Numbered from the stretch's first letter, positions 1 to 10,879 are shown. The stretch: 64,000 nucleotides of DNA from Saussurea involucrata (GCA_033807775.1 CM066324.1:134841501-134905500); one strand, 5' to 3'. Notes: generated from the sequence alone by a model not told the origin. Numbers and translations are program-made.

Positions 1-949
1 TTACTCTTTTATGTATTATATACATATATTTTTTGTATTTGTATTTTATAAATTAAATTATATTTGTATTTTATAAATTATATTATCTTTTATATTTTTA
101 TATTTGTATTTATAATTAACAAGGGAGGTTTAGGGAAAACCTCAAAAAAATAAAAAACTGAAGAACACTCTAATATCCCTTCATCTACACGGTATGCACT
201 TGTACATACAAGTAAGTTAAGTTATTTTTTTGGTTTTATGCACAAGTGCATCATGCATGCATATTATAAATTACATGTATGTATAAGTGTATACCGTTCA
301 GGTGGAGGGCTACCAAAGTGTTCCTTAGTTTTCCGTTTTTTTAAGTTTTCTCCTAAACCCGACCCTATAATTAACATATACATTTATATTGAGGTTTTTC
401 CTCTTATGGTTTTAAAATTGTAATTTTCATCCATATGGTTTATAGTTCATCACTTTTTTCATCCTTATGATTTAAATATTATTGTTATTTTCATTCCTAT
501 TTTAGTCCTTCATTCTTACAAATAGCGTTTTAGCCTCAAGAACGGAAATAGAAATGAATTACAATAATTAAAATTTTAAAACCATAAGGATGAAATCCAC
601 AAATTTTAGCAAAGCACATGGACAAAAAACGTAATTAACTCTTAAAGTAATTAAAGGTTGCTTCGTGATAATGCATTGCAAGGCCGCCATAAATAAAAAT
701 CATATGTACCGTACGATAGTGGGACAGGGATAGATTTAGGAAAGAGTAAATCACGTTTTTAGTCCCTATGATTTGTAAAAATTGTGAATTTCGTCCTTAT
801 TGTTTCAAAATTTTGGTTTTGATTCTATAGTTTGCAGTTCACTAGTTTTAAGTATAAAGGACTAAAATAAAAATAAAATTTAAACCATAGAAATGAAAAT
901 AATAATAAAATTTAAATCATAAGAACGAAAATGATAATAAATTATAGAG
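1..949. other. AT-rich intergenic repeats, no gene
   Basis: No credible coding sequence. The stretch holds A/T runs and several degenerate phrases of the type 'tagtccctatgatttg' in both orientations, which look like worn copies of small foldback elements. The only ORF, around 238-423, is short, of biased composition and without recognisable domains. Confidence 0.6.
403..588. repeat. Possible small foldback (MITE-like) element
   Basis: The left arm near 403-420 (CTTATGGTTTTAAAATTG) is matched in reverse complement near 571-588 with one difference. The arms enclose about 150 bp of AT-rich DNA. I could not define a target-site duplication, so this may be a chance AT-rich inverted repeat or an eroded MITE. 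Confidence 0.35.
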
Positions 950-1177
950 TGAATTGCATTTTTGGTCCATGTGGTTATAGTTTTTCTTTGAAAGAGGGAC
1001 CTAAACTTCAATATCTCAAGAAGTGGTCCCTCAATTTCCAATTTTGCTCCAAAACCAGGACCCCAACACTAACAACGTTTATTTGCTCCGTTAGTTCCAG
1101 GGGTAGTTTCGTCCATACCCTTTCAGGTCCCTCTTTTAAATAAACTCTATAACCACAGGTAACAAAAATGCAATTTA
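950..1177. mobile_element. Foldback/MITE-like element with long terminal inverted repeats
   Basis: About 50 bp at the left end (TGAATTGCATTTTTGG, then GTGGTTATAG and AGAGGGACCT) recur in reverse complement at the right end (AGGTCCCTCTTTT, then CTATAACCACAG and TGCAATTTA). The whole element is 228 bp and non-coding. One arm recurs at 14617-14690. No clean target-site duplication is visible, so the superfamily is unassigned. Confidence 0.6.
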
Positions 1178-1481
1178 CTATTTGTTATATTTTGATTTCA
1201 AAGTTACATTTCATACCCCTGTAATTATTTACTTAGTTTACTTTATACCTTTTACTTTTTTAATTTTAATTTTACACTTTTATTATATTAACACATATAA
1301 TCGTATATTAACTAAAATACGTTCAAAAAACATGTTTTAATTTTAACAAGTTACACCATTATAATCGTCTCATCGATACCTTCGAAATGAGCCAAATATT
1401 GAATGTTTTTTGATTTAATTGATTAAATCGTCAAATTATTTGGATTAACATACATACTTACATTAAAATATGTTAAGGAGT

Positions 1482-1484
<3 letters not shown>
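1110..1484. repeat. Left arm of a 13-kb-spaced inverted repeat
   Basis: About 375 bp here match 14315-14690 in reverse complement. Shared landmarks are GTCCATACCC, the run from TTTACTTAGT to TATACC, ACACATATAATCGTATATTAAC and the inner end GGAGTTCG. Both arms abut an (AT)n tract followed by a Helitron 3' end, so the mirror symmetry continues inward. The gypsy element inserted later separates the arms. Confidence 0.8.

Positions 1485-1549
<65 letters not shown>
1485..1549. repeat. (AT)n microsatellite
   Basis: An uninterrupted AT dinucleotide tract of about 65 bp. It directly abuts the Helitron terminus, in keeping with the preference of Helitrons for inserting at AT dinucleotides. Confidence 0.95.
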
Positions 1550-1550
<1 letters not shown>

Positions 1551-2232
1551 TAGTTATTTACCCGCTGTAATGCAGCGAGACGTATAATTCAAATAATTTG
1601 ACGATTTAATCAATTAAATAAAAAAATATTCTATATTGGGTTCATTTCAAAGATATCGACAATACAATTATAATGGTGTAACTTGTTAAAAATGAAAAAA
1701 TATTTTTTTTAACGTATTTTAGTTAATATACGATTATATGTGTTAATATAATAAAAGTGTAACAAGTTAATTTGACGATTTAATCAATTATGTATGTTAA
1801 TGTGATATGTAACAAGTCAATTATGCAATGCAAGGAGACGTATAATCCAAATAATTTGACGATTTAATCAATTAAATCAAAAAATATTCTATATTGGGCC
1901 CATTTCGAAGGTATCGACGAGACGTTATAATGGTATAACTTGTAAAAACTAAAAAACATTTTTAACGTAATTATGTATGTTAATGTGATATGTTAAAACA
2001 TATTTTTAACATATTTTAGTTAATATAAGATTATTATGTTAATGTGATAAGAGTGTAAAACAAAATTGAAAAAAAATAAGAGATGTACCATAAATTAAAT
2101 AATTAACTATAAATGTATGAATTATAAATATTAAAAATATTTTTTATGTAGTATATATGATATATAATAAAATAATTAAATAAAAAAATATTTAATATTG
2201 GGCTCATTTGAAGGCATCGAAGAGACGGGTAC
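1550..2232 (-). mobile_element. Helitron 3' end (minus strand) with degenerate tandem repeats
   Basis: Read on the minus strand, the element ends in the hairpin CGCTG-loop-CAGCG (1563-1577), a short AT-rich spacer and a terminal CTAG (1550-1553), followed by T of an AT target. Hairpin, about 10 nt and CTRR at the 3' end are the Helitron hallmark. To the right lie two or three diverged direct copies of an AT-rich unit (landmarks AATAATTTGACGATTTAATC and CATTTCGAAGG). No Rep/helicase coding sequence is present, so the element is non-autonomous. The gypsy insertion at 2233 cuts it off. Confidence 0.65.
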
Positions 2233-3417
2233 TGATAATGTCGTTTTCCGACATTATTTTGATCCCGAATTCATTTTGTTTGTTGTAAGTTCCCGAGCAA
2301 AAATAGTAGAATTTAATGGTTTTTATGAGAAAGTACAGGTTTATATGAATAATTGATGTTGGAAGAGTTTTGGAGCAATCGGAGCAAGTCTACAACAGTC
2401 CAGTGCAAAAAAGAGAAAAAAATCAGATTTTTGGACCAAACAGTGCTCTGCGCGCCTCTGCGCGCGCCCACAAACGCGCAGAAGCCCTGATACGTTTTTA
2501 AAGCCTTTTTCTGCTAGGGTTGAGGGGAGATCGATCAGTTACGTTTGGAGACTCTCTTGGGGCGATTTTGGGAGCATAGAAGCAATTTTTGAAGGCGAAT
2601 AGAAGGAGAGAAACATCCATTAACGAGAATCACAAGGCGAATCGAGCACGTTCATCGGCGGCTTATGCTTTTCAGGGAGTCTTTAGTTTTCATTTCTTGT
2701 AGAACAAACATGTTTACTTTCGTTCTATTATTTCTTTTCTGAGTTGTGAAACCCCCAATATGAACTAATCCGTTCATGTTGGGGGGTTGGTTTGAATCAT
2801 GGTTGGATGATTATTTAGCTTTACAGTAGATACGATCGATTTGATTCTTATGGATGAAACATGTGGGATTGTTCTTAATGCTTGTAATAGTCCGATCAAC
2901 TATTATTTGATTCAATGAATCTTTTAACGTTTGAGAAAAGTTTTGAGGTTTATCTAATCCTTCATGTCTTAGTTGAATTTGAGATAGAAATATGATAATT
3001 CGTACTTTGTGGGTTTTTAATCATTGTTTGTTCAATTACCTTTGTTGAGATCGAATGATGATACAAAATGTTGAATGAATGTTGCTATAGCTTGATAGAG
3101 TATAGTGATGGATTATGATTATACCAGTCATCCTGGAGTTATGTCAATCGTGTCAAATCTGTGAGTTAAGTAATTGTTTACCTGAGGAATCCAACCCTCT
3201 AACTCTTTCTCTTATTTGAATTAATTAAAGTTTTTAATCGAGTTCCGATTTTCAACAACCCAAATCAAATTGCGATAGTCTAGTTAATAATCTATACAGT
3301 CATTGTGGTACTTGACACCTGGTTCCTTTGGTTCGATACTCGTACTTACCGTACGTTATTACTTGATTCGACCCGTACACTTGCGGTAGATTTAGGAGGG
3401 GTGATACCCGCCTATCA
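2233..3417 (+). repeat. 5' LTR of the gypsy element
   Basis: 1185 bp, matching 12725-13985. It contains a GC-rich island around 2450-2490 (CTGCGCGCCTC type repeats); the right LTR has an extra 76 bp of that repeat. Substitutions are seen in the first 45 bp and near the 3' end. It carries the element's promoter and poly(A) signals, which I could not place precisely. Confidence 0.92.
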
Positions 3418-3423
3418 AGTTTT

Positions 3424-3441
3424 TGGCGCCATTGCCGGGGA
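3424..3441 (+). other. Primer-binding site of the gypsy element
   Basis: TGGCGCCATTGCCGGGGA, starting 7 nt after the LTR end, matches the primer-binding site typical of Athila/Tat-group elements (TGGCGCCGTTGCCGGGGA, usually attributed to tRNA-Asp) with one difference. It fixes the plus orientation and the LTR end. Confidence 0.8.
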
Positions 3442-3584
3442 ACCTGTTTTGCGTGAATATCACTACTAGCTGTAGAAGTTATTACATTAGACACCCTGTC
3501 TTTATTTTGTTTTTATTTTGAAAGTTCATATATTTTTGGGTTTTGAGATTGCTATTTCATCCGTTTCAGGTTACTCCTTGGTTT

Positions 3585-5177
3585 ATGCCAAGAAGGAGAC
3601 TATTTCGGGAATTAGTGCCAATTGACCCGGAGATAGAACGGACTGCCAGAGACCTGAGGCGACAAGCACGAAACAGAATGGCTGACGACAACATCAACGT
3701 TGGAGATGATTGGGAAGAGGGGATGCCCATCAACAATGGTCTTCCAATGGGCAATGGTCAACCAATTCCAAATGCGAACAACGTCAATCATAACGCCAAC
3801 AATAATGTCAATCACGGTGTTGGCAACAACAACAATGTTAATCATGGCGTCAACAATGGAATCCATCACAATGCCAATCACCCACCACCGCCACCACAAA
3901 GGGTACCAATGAGAAACTTCGCCAACCCGAACATGGGAGCTGCACAACGAGGACCATACGCACCACCGATAGCTGCAAACAACTTTGAAATCAAACTTGG
4001 TACCATCCAATTGGTGCAATCTAATATGTTTGGAGGTGCAGCAACTGAAGACCCTCATGCACATTTGCGCTCATTCGAAAAGATATGCAATACATTCAAG
4101 GTAAATGGGGCTGATCAAGATTCAATCAAGATATGGTTATTCCCATTCTCCTTGAGGGACCGAGCCACTACTTGGGAAGAGAATCTACCACCGGGGTCGA
4201 TTCGAACATGGAATGATATGGTGACGGCTTTTCTCAACAAGTTCTTTCCACCGGGGCGAACGGCTCAACTGTTATCCGACATCACGCATTTTTCGCAATG
4301 GGATCAAGAGTCGTTGTACGAGGCATGGGAAAGATATAAAGCGATGCTCAAGAAGTGCCCACATCATGGTTTACAAGAATGGATGGTTATGCAAACGTTC
4401 TATGGAGGACTGCTTCCTCAGTACAAGAATGACCTTACAGCCGCAGCAGGTGGTGCATTCATGAACAAGCCATATGAAGATGCGTATGAGTTGATAGAGA
4501 ATCTAGCGGAACACAACTATTCCATTCCAAGATCCGCTGCTAGAAAAGTTGCAAGCGTTCAAGAAACGGAAGAGTTGAAGGCTATAAAGGCACAGTTGAA
4601 TGCACTAACCAATCAATTGAAAGGAGCAGCTATTCAACCGAATGTTCAGAATCTTCAAGACTATCAATCGCCGGAACAAGTCCAGTTCGTTCAGAACCGA
4701 AATAATCAGCCGAGGAATGACCCATTTTCCAACACCTATAACGAGGGATGGAAGCGACATCCTAACTTTTCTTGGAGTCAACCTCAACAAGGCCCGGGCA
4801 AGGAAACGATGCAACAACAACAGCAGCAGCAGCAGTATGGTAACCATTCTAACTCTTCGAATTCTTTTTCGTCTAACAATGTTTATCGTCCCCCAGGTTA
4901 CAATCAGAAGAAATATGATGAGGGGCAATCTTCAGAAAAGAAGCCCGGATTGGAAGATATGCTAATAAAGTTCATGACCAAGATGGATAGCACGGTGGGA
5001 GAGTTAGCAAGCACGGTCAACACTGTCAAGGCGTCTACCGAACAAAACACGCCTCCATCAAAATCTTGGAGAGACAAGTGGGGCAGATTTCAGAAGCCTT
5101 ACAAAACCGACCTCCCGGTACATTTCCAAGCATGGCTGAAAAGAGGAACCGGGAAGAGTGTAATGCCATTTATCTGA
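3585..5177 (+). CDS. Gag protein of the Athila-like gypsy element
   Basis: About 530 residues from the ATG at 3585 (MPRRRLFREL); the same frame is open upstream to 3543 but without an ATG. An N-terminal Asn/His-rich stretch (residues ~45-105) precedes a Retrotrans_gag capsid-like domain (~150-260; features SLRDRATTWEENLPPGSI, AFLNKFFPPGRT and YEAWERYKAMLKKCPHHG). A poly-Gln tract and a coiled-coil-like tail follow. No CCHC zinc knuckle is visible. The frame stops at 5177, while the overlapping downstream frame continues the conserved gag-protease linker. This points to a one-base indel near 5045-5065 rather than a natural gag end. Gag would form the cytoplasmic virus-like particle. Confidence 0.85.
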   Translation: MPRRRLFRELVPIDPEIERTARDLRRQARNRMADDNINVGDDWEEGMPINNGLPMGNGQPIPNANNVNHNANNNVNHGVGNNNNVNHGVNNGIHHNANHPPPPPQRVPMRNFANPNMGAAQRGPYAPPIAANNFEIKLGTIQLVQSNMFGGAATEDPHAHLRSFEKICNTFKVNGADQDSIKIWLFPFSLRDRATTWEENLPPGSIRTWNDMVTAFLNKFFPPGRTAQLLSDITHFSQWDQESLYEAWERYKAMLKKCPHHGLQEWMVMQTFYGGLLPQYKNDLTAAAGGAFMNKPYEDAYELIENLAEHNYSIPRSAARKVASVQETEELKAIKAQLNALTNQLKGAAIQPNVQNLQDYQSPEQVQFVQNRNNQPRNDPFSNTYNEGWKRHPNFSWSQPQQGPGKETMQQQQQQQQYGNHSNSSNSFSSNNVYRPPGYNQKKYDEGQSSEKKPGLEDMLIKFMTKMDSTVGELASTVNTVKASTEQNTPPSKSWRDKWGRFQKPYKTDLPVHFQAWLKRGTGKSVMPFI

Positions 5178-6043
5178 GGAATGGCAAGGAGCTGAATGGA
5201 GAGCCAATACGAGAGCCCACATCAAAAGGAACCGATCCTAAAGAGAAAGAGGTCGAGATCATAGAAGTGACTGAGCTAGAAGCCGATGAGGTTGTGATTG
5301 AAGAGAACAAGAAAAGTGAAGAGAAAAAGCCGGTAGTCAAACCGTTTGTACCACCACTACCATTCTCTAATCGAGTGAAGGCACGCAATGATGAGGAACA
5401 ATTCAAGAAGTTCCTCGACATATTCAAGAAGCTTCACATCAATATTCCTTTCGCGGAGGCAGTCGCCCAAATGCCGACATACCTCAAGTTCATGAAGGAG
5501 ATCTTCTCAAAGAAGAAGGCAATCGACCACCAATCGACCATTGCACTTACTGAAGAGTGCAGTGAAATCATCCAGAACAAGCTTCCGCCGAAGCTTAAGG
5601 ATCCAGGGAGTTTTTCAATCCATATTCAAATTGGTGATATTCGTTTTAATAAAGTGTTGTGTGATTTAGGGGCGAGTATTAACTTAATGCCTCTGTCTAT
5701 TTTCAGGAAGCTCGGATTGGGGGAAGTGAAGCCGACGTCCATAACGCTCAAGCTGGCGGATCGATCCATAGTGTACCCATATGGAGTGGTAGAGGACGTG
5801 CTCATCAAGGTGGGAAGGTTTTACTTTCCGGTGGATTTCGTGGTGATGGACATCGACGAAGATATAGAAGTCTCATTGATCTTAGGAAGATCCTTCCTAG
5901 CCACTAGCCGAGCGCTGATCGACATGGAGGAAGGCGAGATGACTTTGAGAGTTGGTGGTGAGAGGGAAGTGTTCAAGATGTTCGAGAAGATAAGAGATAG
6001 AGGCAAGGAGAAAGTTGGTGAGCAAGAAAGGCCGAAGGAGTGA
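5066..6043 (+). CDS. Gag-linker and retropepsin (protease) region of the gypsy element, frameshifted from gag
   Basis: 325 codons overlapping the gag ORF in another frame. Homology begins with the linker ERQVGQISEALQNRPPG, before the first in-frame ATG at 5132, so this is the continuation of gag after a frameshift rather than an independent gene. A retropepsin domain occupies roughly residues 170-300: LCDLGASINLMPLS holds the catalytic Asp in the DLGA form usual for this clade, and LILGRSFLA is the conserved flap/helix region. The product would process Gag. It ends at 6043 and no RT domain follows in any frame, so the element cannot replicate alone. Confidence 0.82.
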   Translation: MERQVGQISEALQNRPPGTFPSMAEKRNREECNAIYLRNGKELNGEPIREPTSKGTDPKEKEVEIIEVTELEADEVVIEENKKSEEKKPVVKPFVPPLPFSNRVKARNDEEQFKKFLDIFKKLHINIPFAEAVAQMPTYLKFMKEIFSKKKAIDHQSTIALTEECSEIIQNKLPPKLKDPGSFSIHIQIGDIRFNKVLCDLGASINLMPLSIFRKLGLGEVKPTSITLKLADRSIVYPYGVVEDVLIKVGRFYFPVDFVVMDIDEDIEVSLILGRSFLATSRALIDMEEGEMTLRVGGEREVFKMFEKIRDRGKEKVGEQERPKE

Positions 6044-7081
6044 TCGGAAAGAAAGTCGTGCCACGACAGAAAATACGGCGCTGGGTGGGAGGCAACCCAC
6101 CATAGGTTAATTCGTAATTTCCATTTTGGTCAGTTTCTTATTTGTGTATGTTTTCTTGTCTTTTGTGTGTTGTTTTGTGTTTTGTGTATGCGTGTTTAGT
6201 TTTTGATCCCTGATAGCAATTCCGATATAACCAAGAGCAAGGCAGGAGAAGGAAGGTCAGAAATATGTGAATAGTGATCCGTGCATGCATCCTGAAGGGT
6301 ATCTACACAACATCTCTTTGCAAACCTCGGTTTCACCAAGGCTTGGGGTCCCTGTTTTCACTTAAACTTTATCGTTTTATGATCCCTTGTTGAGAAAACA
6401 AACCTAATCTAGAGATTAGGTTTGGGGTGGCGTAATTTCTGTTAGTTGTACTGTATCGCTATTTCGTGATTACATTTTGTGTGCTATTTGTTTCCATTGG
6501 GGACAATGGCTATTTCTGGTTTGGGGTGATTTGTCGAGTCTATCATTGGTAGATCTCAGTGGATTGAATAATCACCCTGTTTATAGTGAGGAATGGGCAA
6601 CCAGTTGAGCATGATTTAGTGTGAGAGTTCGAAGACACTGATTTTGGGGAAAGGATTTAGAAAGGATAATATAGCACAAAGGTGGACCTGGGCGACTGCA
6701 CACATAGAGACATTAGTGGAGACCACCCGTAAGTTTGTTGAGCCATACACATACTAACCTCGATTCTGAGAGACTACGCACTACTCGATACACTTATCAT
6801 TAGTCCTTTGATCGTTGTTGTAGCTGATCTCGCTATAACTTGCATCCATTATCAAAGATATCCATAGGAATAGAAGTGAAGCTTCTGCCTATCTCTATGA
6901 ACAAACCATGTGAGAACTCATCAAGCTTATTTGGTTGCTGCTAATTCCACTGCTGTTCACTACTCAATATTCTCAAATGAAAACCCGTTATAACCCCCTC
7001 AGTTAAAAAAAAACGCAAACCCAGTAAATCAGTCATAAAGGGTTTTGCCAAAAAAAAAGAGCTAAATAAAACTGAGGGGTC
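6044..7081 (+). other. Non-coding 3' internal region of the gypsy element (first part)
   Basis: No ORF of note. It starts with a GC-rich hairpin, TGGGTGG-gaggcaa-CCCACCA, around 6084-6104, a motif I have met downstream of Athila protease genes. It also contains purine-rich tracts (GGGGACAATGG and GGTTTGGGGTG at 6497-6528) resembling the tract in front of the 3' LTR. The RT, RNase H and integrase genes expected here are missing. Confidence 0.7.
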
Positions 7082-7086
7082 AGTTT

Positions 7087-8303
7087 TGTTAGACAACCTA
7101 AGGGGGGGTAAGGTTGTATTTTAAAACTTTTACTTTCAAAAATTCTTTTTACAAATAAATACAGAATAAATAAAGCAGAGTATAAATAAATAAGTATACA
7201 ACAATTATATAAACAGATATAATTTAAATACACAGAGATTATATAAATAAATATAAATGCAAAGCAGTTTATATAAATAAATATAATATAGCACAGCGGA
7301 ATAAATAAAGAGATAAGGGATAGAGATACTTGACACAGAGATTTACTGATTTACCACCAACTGTGATAAACCAGCAGCCGAGACACTTCCCGACACGATC
7401 CAATAAATGTATTCTTTACGGTAGAAATACAAACCAAGTACAAAGGTAACGTAATTGATTCTCAAGCTTCTGCTATGAGATGTACAGGATCACACACCCG
7501 TTATTCAAATACTTACAAGAGGAGTATAACTCACAATGGGTAATCACTCTTGTATAATATCTCACACTTGGATATTTTATAAAAAAATGTTTTATAAAAT
7601 ATATATTATAAATAGATGAGAGAGCTGAGAGGTTGCTGCTTGTTGTTACTTGTTACTGTTGTGTTGTCTGAGGTCTTTTTTTCTTCATCACCAACAGCTT
7701 CTTTATATATCAGCATCTCCAACGGCATTATGCATCCGCGGTATACCGCCAAATGCATGCGGTATACCGCCGTCAGAAAAGGTGACTGACACACCAACGG
7801 CTACATGCAAAGTTGACAGGAAAAAGTACCCGCGGTATACCGGCTGGGTCTCGCGGTATACCGCCGTCAGGAAAAAACAACTTCAACCAATAGGAATTGC
7901 ACACGGACTGCCGCGGTATACCGGCTGAACACCCGCGGTATACCACCAAAAGTGTACCCGCGGTATACCGGGTATTCTCCACGGTATACCGCCGTCAGGA
8001 AAAGTCAGCTTCCAGGACAGCACCCAAATCTTGCTGGATCTTCTCAAAACCTTATTAAAATTAATTGTTGGGTTTTTAGAAATATCCAAGTGGTATATTA
8101 TTTTAGGGTGTTTATCATTATTAGTTATAAACAATAATGACGACGTAAACACTTCCGTCTTGAACCCTTCAGATTGAATCTTCGTGTTCTTCAACAACTG
8201 CACACTTGGATTAAATTGTTAGATAAACAATAATGCGGTGTGTTTGTAATCATCAAAATAAATATATATAAATATATAGAGATGTGGTACACTTGCACCA
8301 ACA
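7087..8303 (-). repeat. 3' LTR of the nested copia element
   Basis: 1217 bp, apparently identical to 10882-12098. It contains eight copies of GGTATACC (7740-7990) and AT-rich segments on both sides. Confidence 0.95.
7740..7990. promoter_or_regulatory. Cluster of eight palindromic motifs arranged as four 21-22-bp-spaced pairs
   Basis: GGTATACC, usually inside the 12-bp palindrome GCGGTATACCGC or a near match, starts at 7740, 7761, 7834, 7855, 7915, 7937, 7962 and 7983. Successive members form pairs 21, 21, 22 and 21 bp apart. That is two helical turns, as expected for sites bound cooperatively by dimeric proteins on one DNA face. The cluster lies in the presumed U3 of the LTR and recurs at 11535-11785. 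A regulatory role is inferred. Confidence 0.55.
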
Positions 8304-8320
8304 ATCTCCCCCTTTTTGAT
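8304..8320 (-). other. Polypurine tract of the nested copia element
   Basis: On the minus strand AAAAAGGGGGAGAT immediately precedes the 3' LTR (TGTTGG...). This is the usual copia plus-strand primer and confirms the minus orientation. Confidence 0.85.
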
Positions 8321-8657
8321 GATGACAAACACAACCGCTAAGCAAGAGCATGTGCGGTTTCTCTCCCCCGTTTGTCGAAACAAAAAGGGTCAAGAAAGAC
8401 GGTATGCTTCCCCTCGAGAGATGCTCCCCCTCAAAATATGCATATAATTGAGGTAGCATAAACTCATGGGTAAAAGAGCTAAAACGCTCCCCCTCAAATT
8501 AATAACGATATCAAATTGATTTTATAAAATTTGAGGGATAAAATAAAATGCAAAAAGCAATAGAGACAAAGATATACAAACCAATACGAAACACTTGCAC
8601 CAAAACGGATCTTAAGGCTTCAATATTCGGTTAATTTTATGTGATTAAAAAAAATCA

Positions 8658-8761
8658 CCACGTATTATGACCTCGTCAGGTAACCACGTATTATAACCTC
8701 GGCAGGTAACCACGTATTATAACCTCGGCAGGTAACCACGTATTATAACCTCGGCAGGTAA
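8658..8761. repeat. Four tandem copies of a 26-bp unit in the copia 3' untranslated region
   Basis: The unit CCACGTATTATAACCTCGGC plus AGGTAA starts at 8658, 8684, 8710 and 8736. The last three copies are nearly identical; the first has two changes. It lies between the gag stop and the polypurine tract. Function unknown. Confidence 0.85.
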
Positions 8762-8903
8762 CACCTACAAAAGGCAAAGAAAATATTTCGTGGTACCCTT
8801 TTCTTATGGGTCCTTTTAACAGTTAGTATACAACATAAACTGCAAAAAAATATGTTGTCGACATAAAACAAAATACGACAACATATAAAACCATAAAAAT
8901 GGT

Positions 8904-10808
8904 TTAAAACCACAAACGCATCCCACCGGGATTGTCAACATTAAACATTCCTTTCGGAATCCATTTTCTAACCATTTTAATTTTACGATCGTATTCATCA
9001 TAGACGTAAAAAGAAGTATGCGGATTAACATTTTTCTTAGGATTCGCAAACTTATTATTATACATAAACGCATGCGGTTTCCTTCCATAATTCACATTTT
9101 TTATTTTTGACATGTATGGAGGTTTTTGCGTTTTATTTTTAACAACAAATTTAGGTTTTTCAAAAACCTTTTTAATTGGCATACAATCACATTTTTCAAT
9201 ACACGTATTTGAACCAATGCCTTTTCGGCAATTTATACGATTTGATATATTTAGCATTTTAAGCACTTTATCATTGCTACTATTAAAAGCATTTGCTAAT
9301 AAGTCATTTTTCTCATGCGATTTGCATTTAGCATTTAAACATGCAATTTCATTTTCAAGAGACTCGCATTTTGTACATGCAACACTTTCCTTTTTATTTT
9401 CACTTAAGCATGCAATTTTATCATTTAAAATAACACAAGATTTACAAACATCTTTTTCACTTAATTTATTTTCTAATTTAGTGATAACATCTAAATCATA
9501 AGCAGATTTTTGTTTACCGTCATCTATTTCCTTTTTATATGCAGATACGGTTTCTTTTAAATTAGAAATTTCATCTTTATATTTATTTGCGAGAGCGGCC
9601 ATAGCATGAAATGATTTATATAATTCGTCAAGATTATTTTCATCGTCACTGTAATAATTATCACTATAATTACTATCACAATTATTTTCAAAAAGATATG
9701 ATGAAGATACCTCATTATCATGGTCGGCCATGAAACAAAAATTTTTGGCTTCATCTATGCTTGCGCTCAACGCGCCTCCAACGAGAGCTTTTGGTGTGTT
9801 GATTTGTTTTGCTCGTTTTGGACACACACTTGCATAGTGATCCTTGTCACCACACACATAGCAAAAGCCTTTCTTTTTATTGGCTTTTTCATCGTCGCTA
9901 GATTCGTCATATTTGTCTTCACTTTTGTGGACGTTGCGACTTTGGTTTTTACTACCACGACGGTAGTCTTCATTTTCTTGAAACCTATTAATATTGGCAA
10001 ACTTTTTGTTAGAAAGAAGTTTAGAAAGTTTTCTTACCAACTTGACTAAATCGTCAAGATTTTCGGGTTCATCATCGGATGAACTTGCATCTTCCTCCTC
10101 TTCCTTTTCTTTTGAGGCAACGACCTTGAGAGCGATGGATTTCTTTTTGACTTGCTCCCGGACTTGATTTCTTTTTAGTGCGATTTCGTGCACTTTAAGA
10201 TTGCCGATGAGATCATCGAGCTTCATAGTTGCGAGATCTCGGGAGTCTTCCAAGGATGTGATTTTTGCCATCCACTCCGAAGGAAGTGCTCGAAGAATTT
10301 TCCTTACATAGTCTTCGTTAGGATAAGTGCGACCTAATCCCTTCAAAGTAGTCATGATGAGGTTAAAACGTTTAAACATTGAGTCGATTGACTCATCTTT
10401 TGACATTTCAAATAATTCATAATCATGAACTAAAATGTTTATTTTAGAACTTTTAACTTGAGTATTTCCACGATGAGTGTCACTCAAGCTTTGCCAGATT
10501 TGGTTAGCAGTTTTACAGGTATAAACTCTTTCTATTTCATCGGAAGTTAAAGCAGCATATAATATATTTTTAGCCTCAAAATTTAAACAAAAAAGAGATT
10601 CTTCAGCGGGAGTCCAGTCCTTAACAGGTTTATCAACAATAACATTATTTTTTATAATAGTAGGGTTAAAATTCCCATTTTCTATAATATCCCAAATTTT
10701 TTGACTTTTGCCACGAACGTGACATTCAAATAGCTCGGCCCAAATGCCAAACTTTTCAGTATCTATCAAAGGAGTTTTAGAGAACACAAAATTAGTTTGT
10801 TGAGCCAT
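8904..10808 (-). CDS. Gag of the nested copia element
   Basis: 634 residues starting MAQQTNFVFSKTPLI at the ATG 10806-10808, about 60 nt inside the primer-binding site. Residues ~60-210 form a UBN2/DUF4219-type copia Gag domain (conserved IWQSLSDTHRG and FKRFNLIMTTLKGLG). A CCHC zinc knuckle for RNA binding lies at about residues 315-328 (CYVCGDKDHYASVC). A long charged coiled-coil-like region (~400-510) with several Cys pairs follows. In full-length copia elements the frame runs on into protease, but here it stops with no pol behind it. The intact frame and identical LTRs suggest that Gag was recently functional and may be selected on its own. Confidence 0.9.
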   Translation of the reverse strand: MAQQTNFVFSKTPLIDTEKFGIWAELFECHVRGKSQKIWDIIENGNFNPTIIKNNVIVDKPVKDWTPAEESLFCLNFEAKNILYAALTSDEIERVYTCKTANQIWQSLSDTHRGNTQVKSSKINILVHDYELFEMSKDESIDSMFKRFNLIMTTLKGLGRTYPNEDYVRKILRALPSEWMAKITSLEDSRDLATMKLDDLIGNLKVHEIALKRNQVREQVKKKSIALKVVASKEKEEEEDASSSDDEPENLDDLVKLVRKLSKLLSNKKFANINRFQENEDYRRGSKNQSRNVHKSEDKYDESSDDEKANKKKGFCYVCGDKDHYASVCPKRAKQINTPKALVGGALSASIDEAKNFCFMADHDNEVSSSYLFENNCDSNYSDNYYSDDENNLDELYKSFHAMAALANKYKDEISNLKETVSAYKKEIDDGKQKSAYDLDVITKLENKLSEKDVCKSCVILNDKIACLSENKKESVACTKCESLENEIACLNAKCKSHEKNDLLANAFNSSNDKVLKMLNISNRINCRKGIGSNTCIEKCDCMPIKKVFEKPKFVVKNKTQKPPYMSKIKNVNYGRKPHAFMYNNKFANPKKNVNPHTSFYVYDEYDRKIKMVRKWIPKGMFNVDNPGGMRLWF

Positions 10809-10867
10809 TTAAAAAAAAATTAAAGAAATGACTTTAAAAATTTAAACAGAAAATTTTTGAAAGCCCC

Positions 10868-10879
10868 GCTCTGATACCA
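10868..10879 (-). other. Initiator-Met tRNA primer-binding site
   Basis: GCTCTGATACCA here is TGGTATCAGAGC on the minus strand, the canonical plant copia primer-binding site. It lies 2 nt from the 5' LTR at 10882. Confidence 0.95.

Noticed and set aside
8658..8761. Four regular 26-bp repeats that could suggest a CRISPR-like array
   Set aside because: The units are directly adjacent with no spacers and lie inside a plant copia element; it is a plain minisatellite.
9112..10049. Plus-strand ORFs opposite the copia gag
   Set aside because: Antisense shadows of the 634-residue Gag; composition mirrors its codons.
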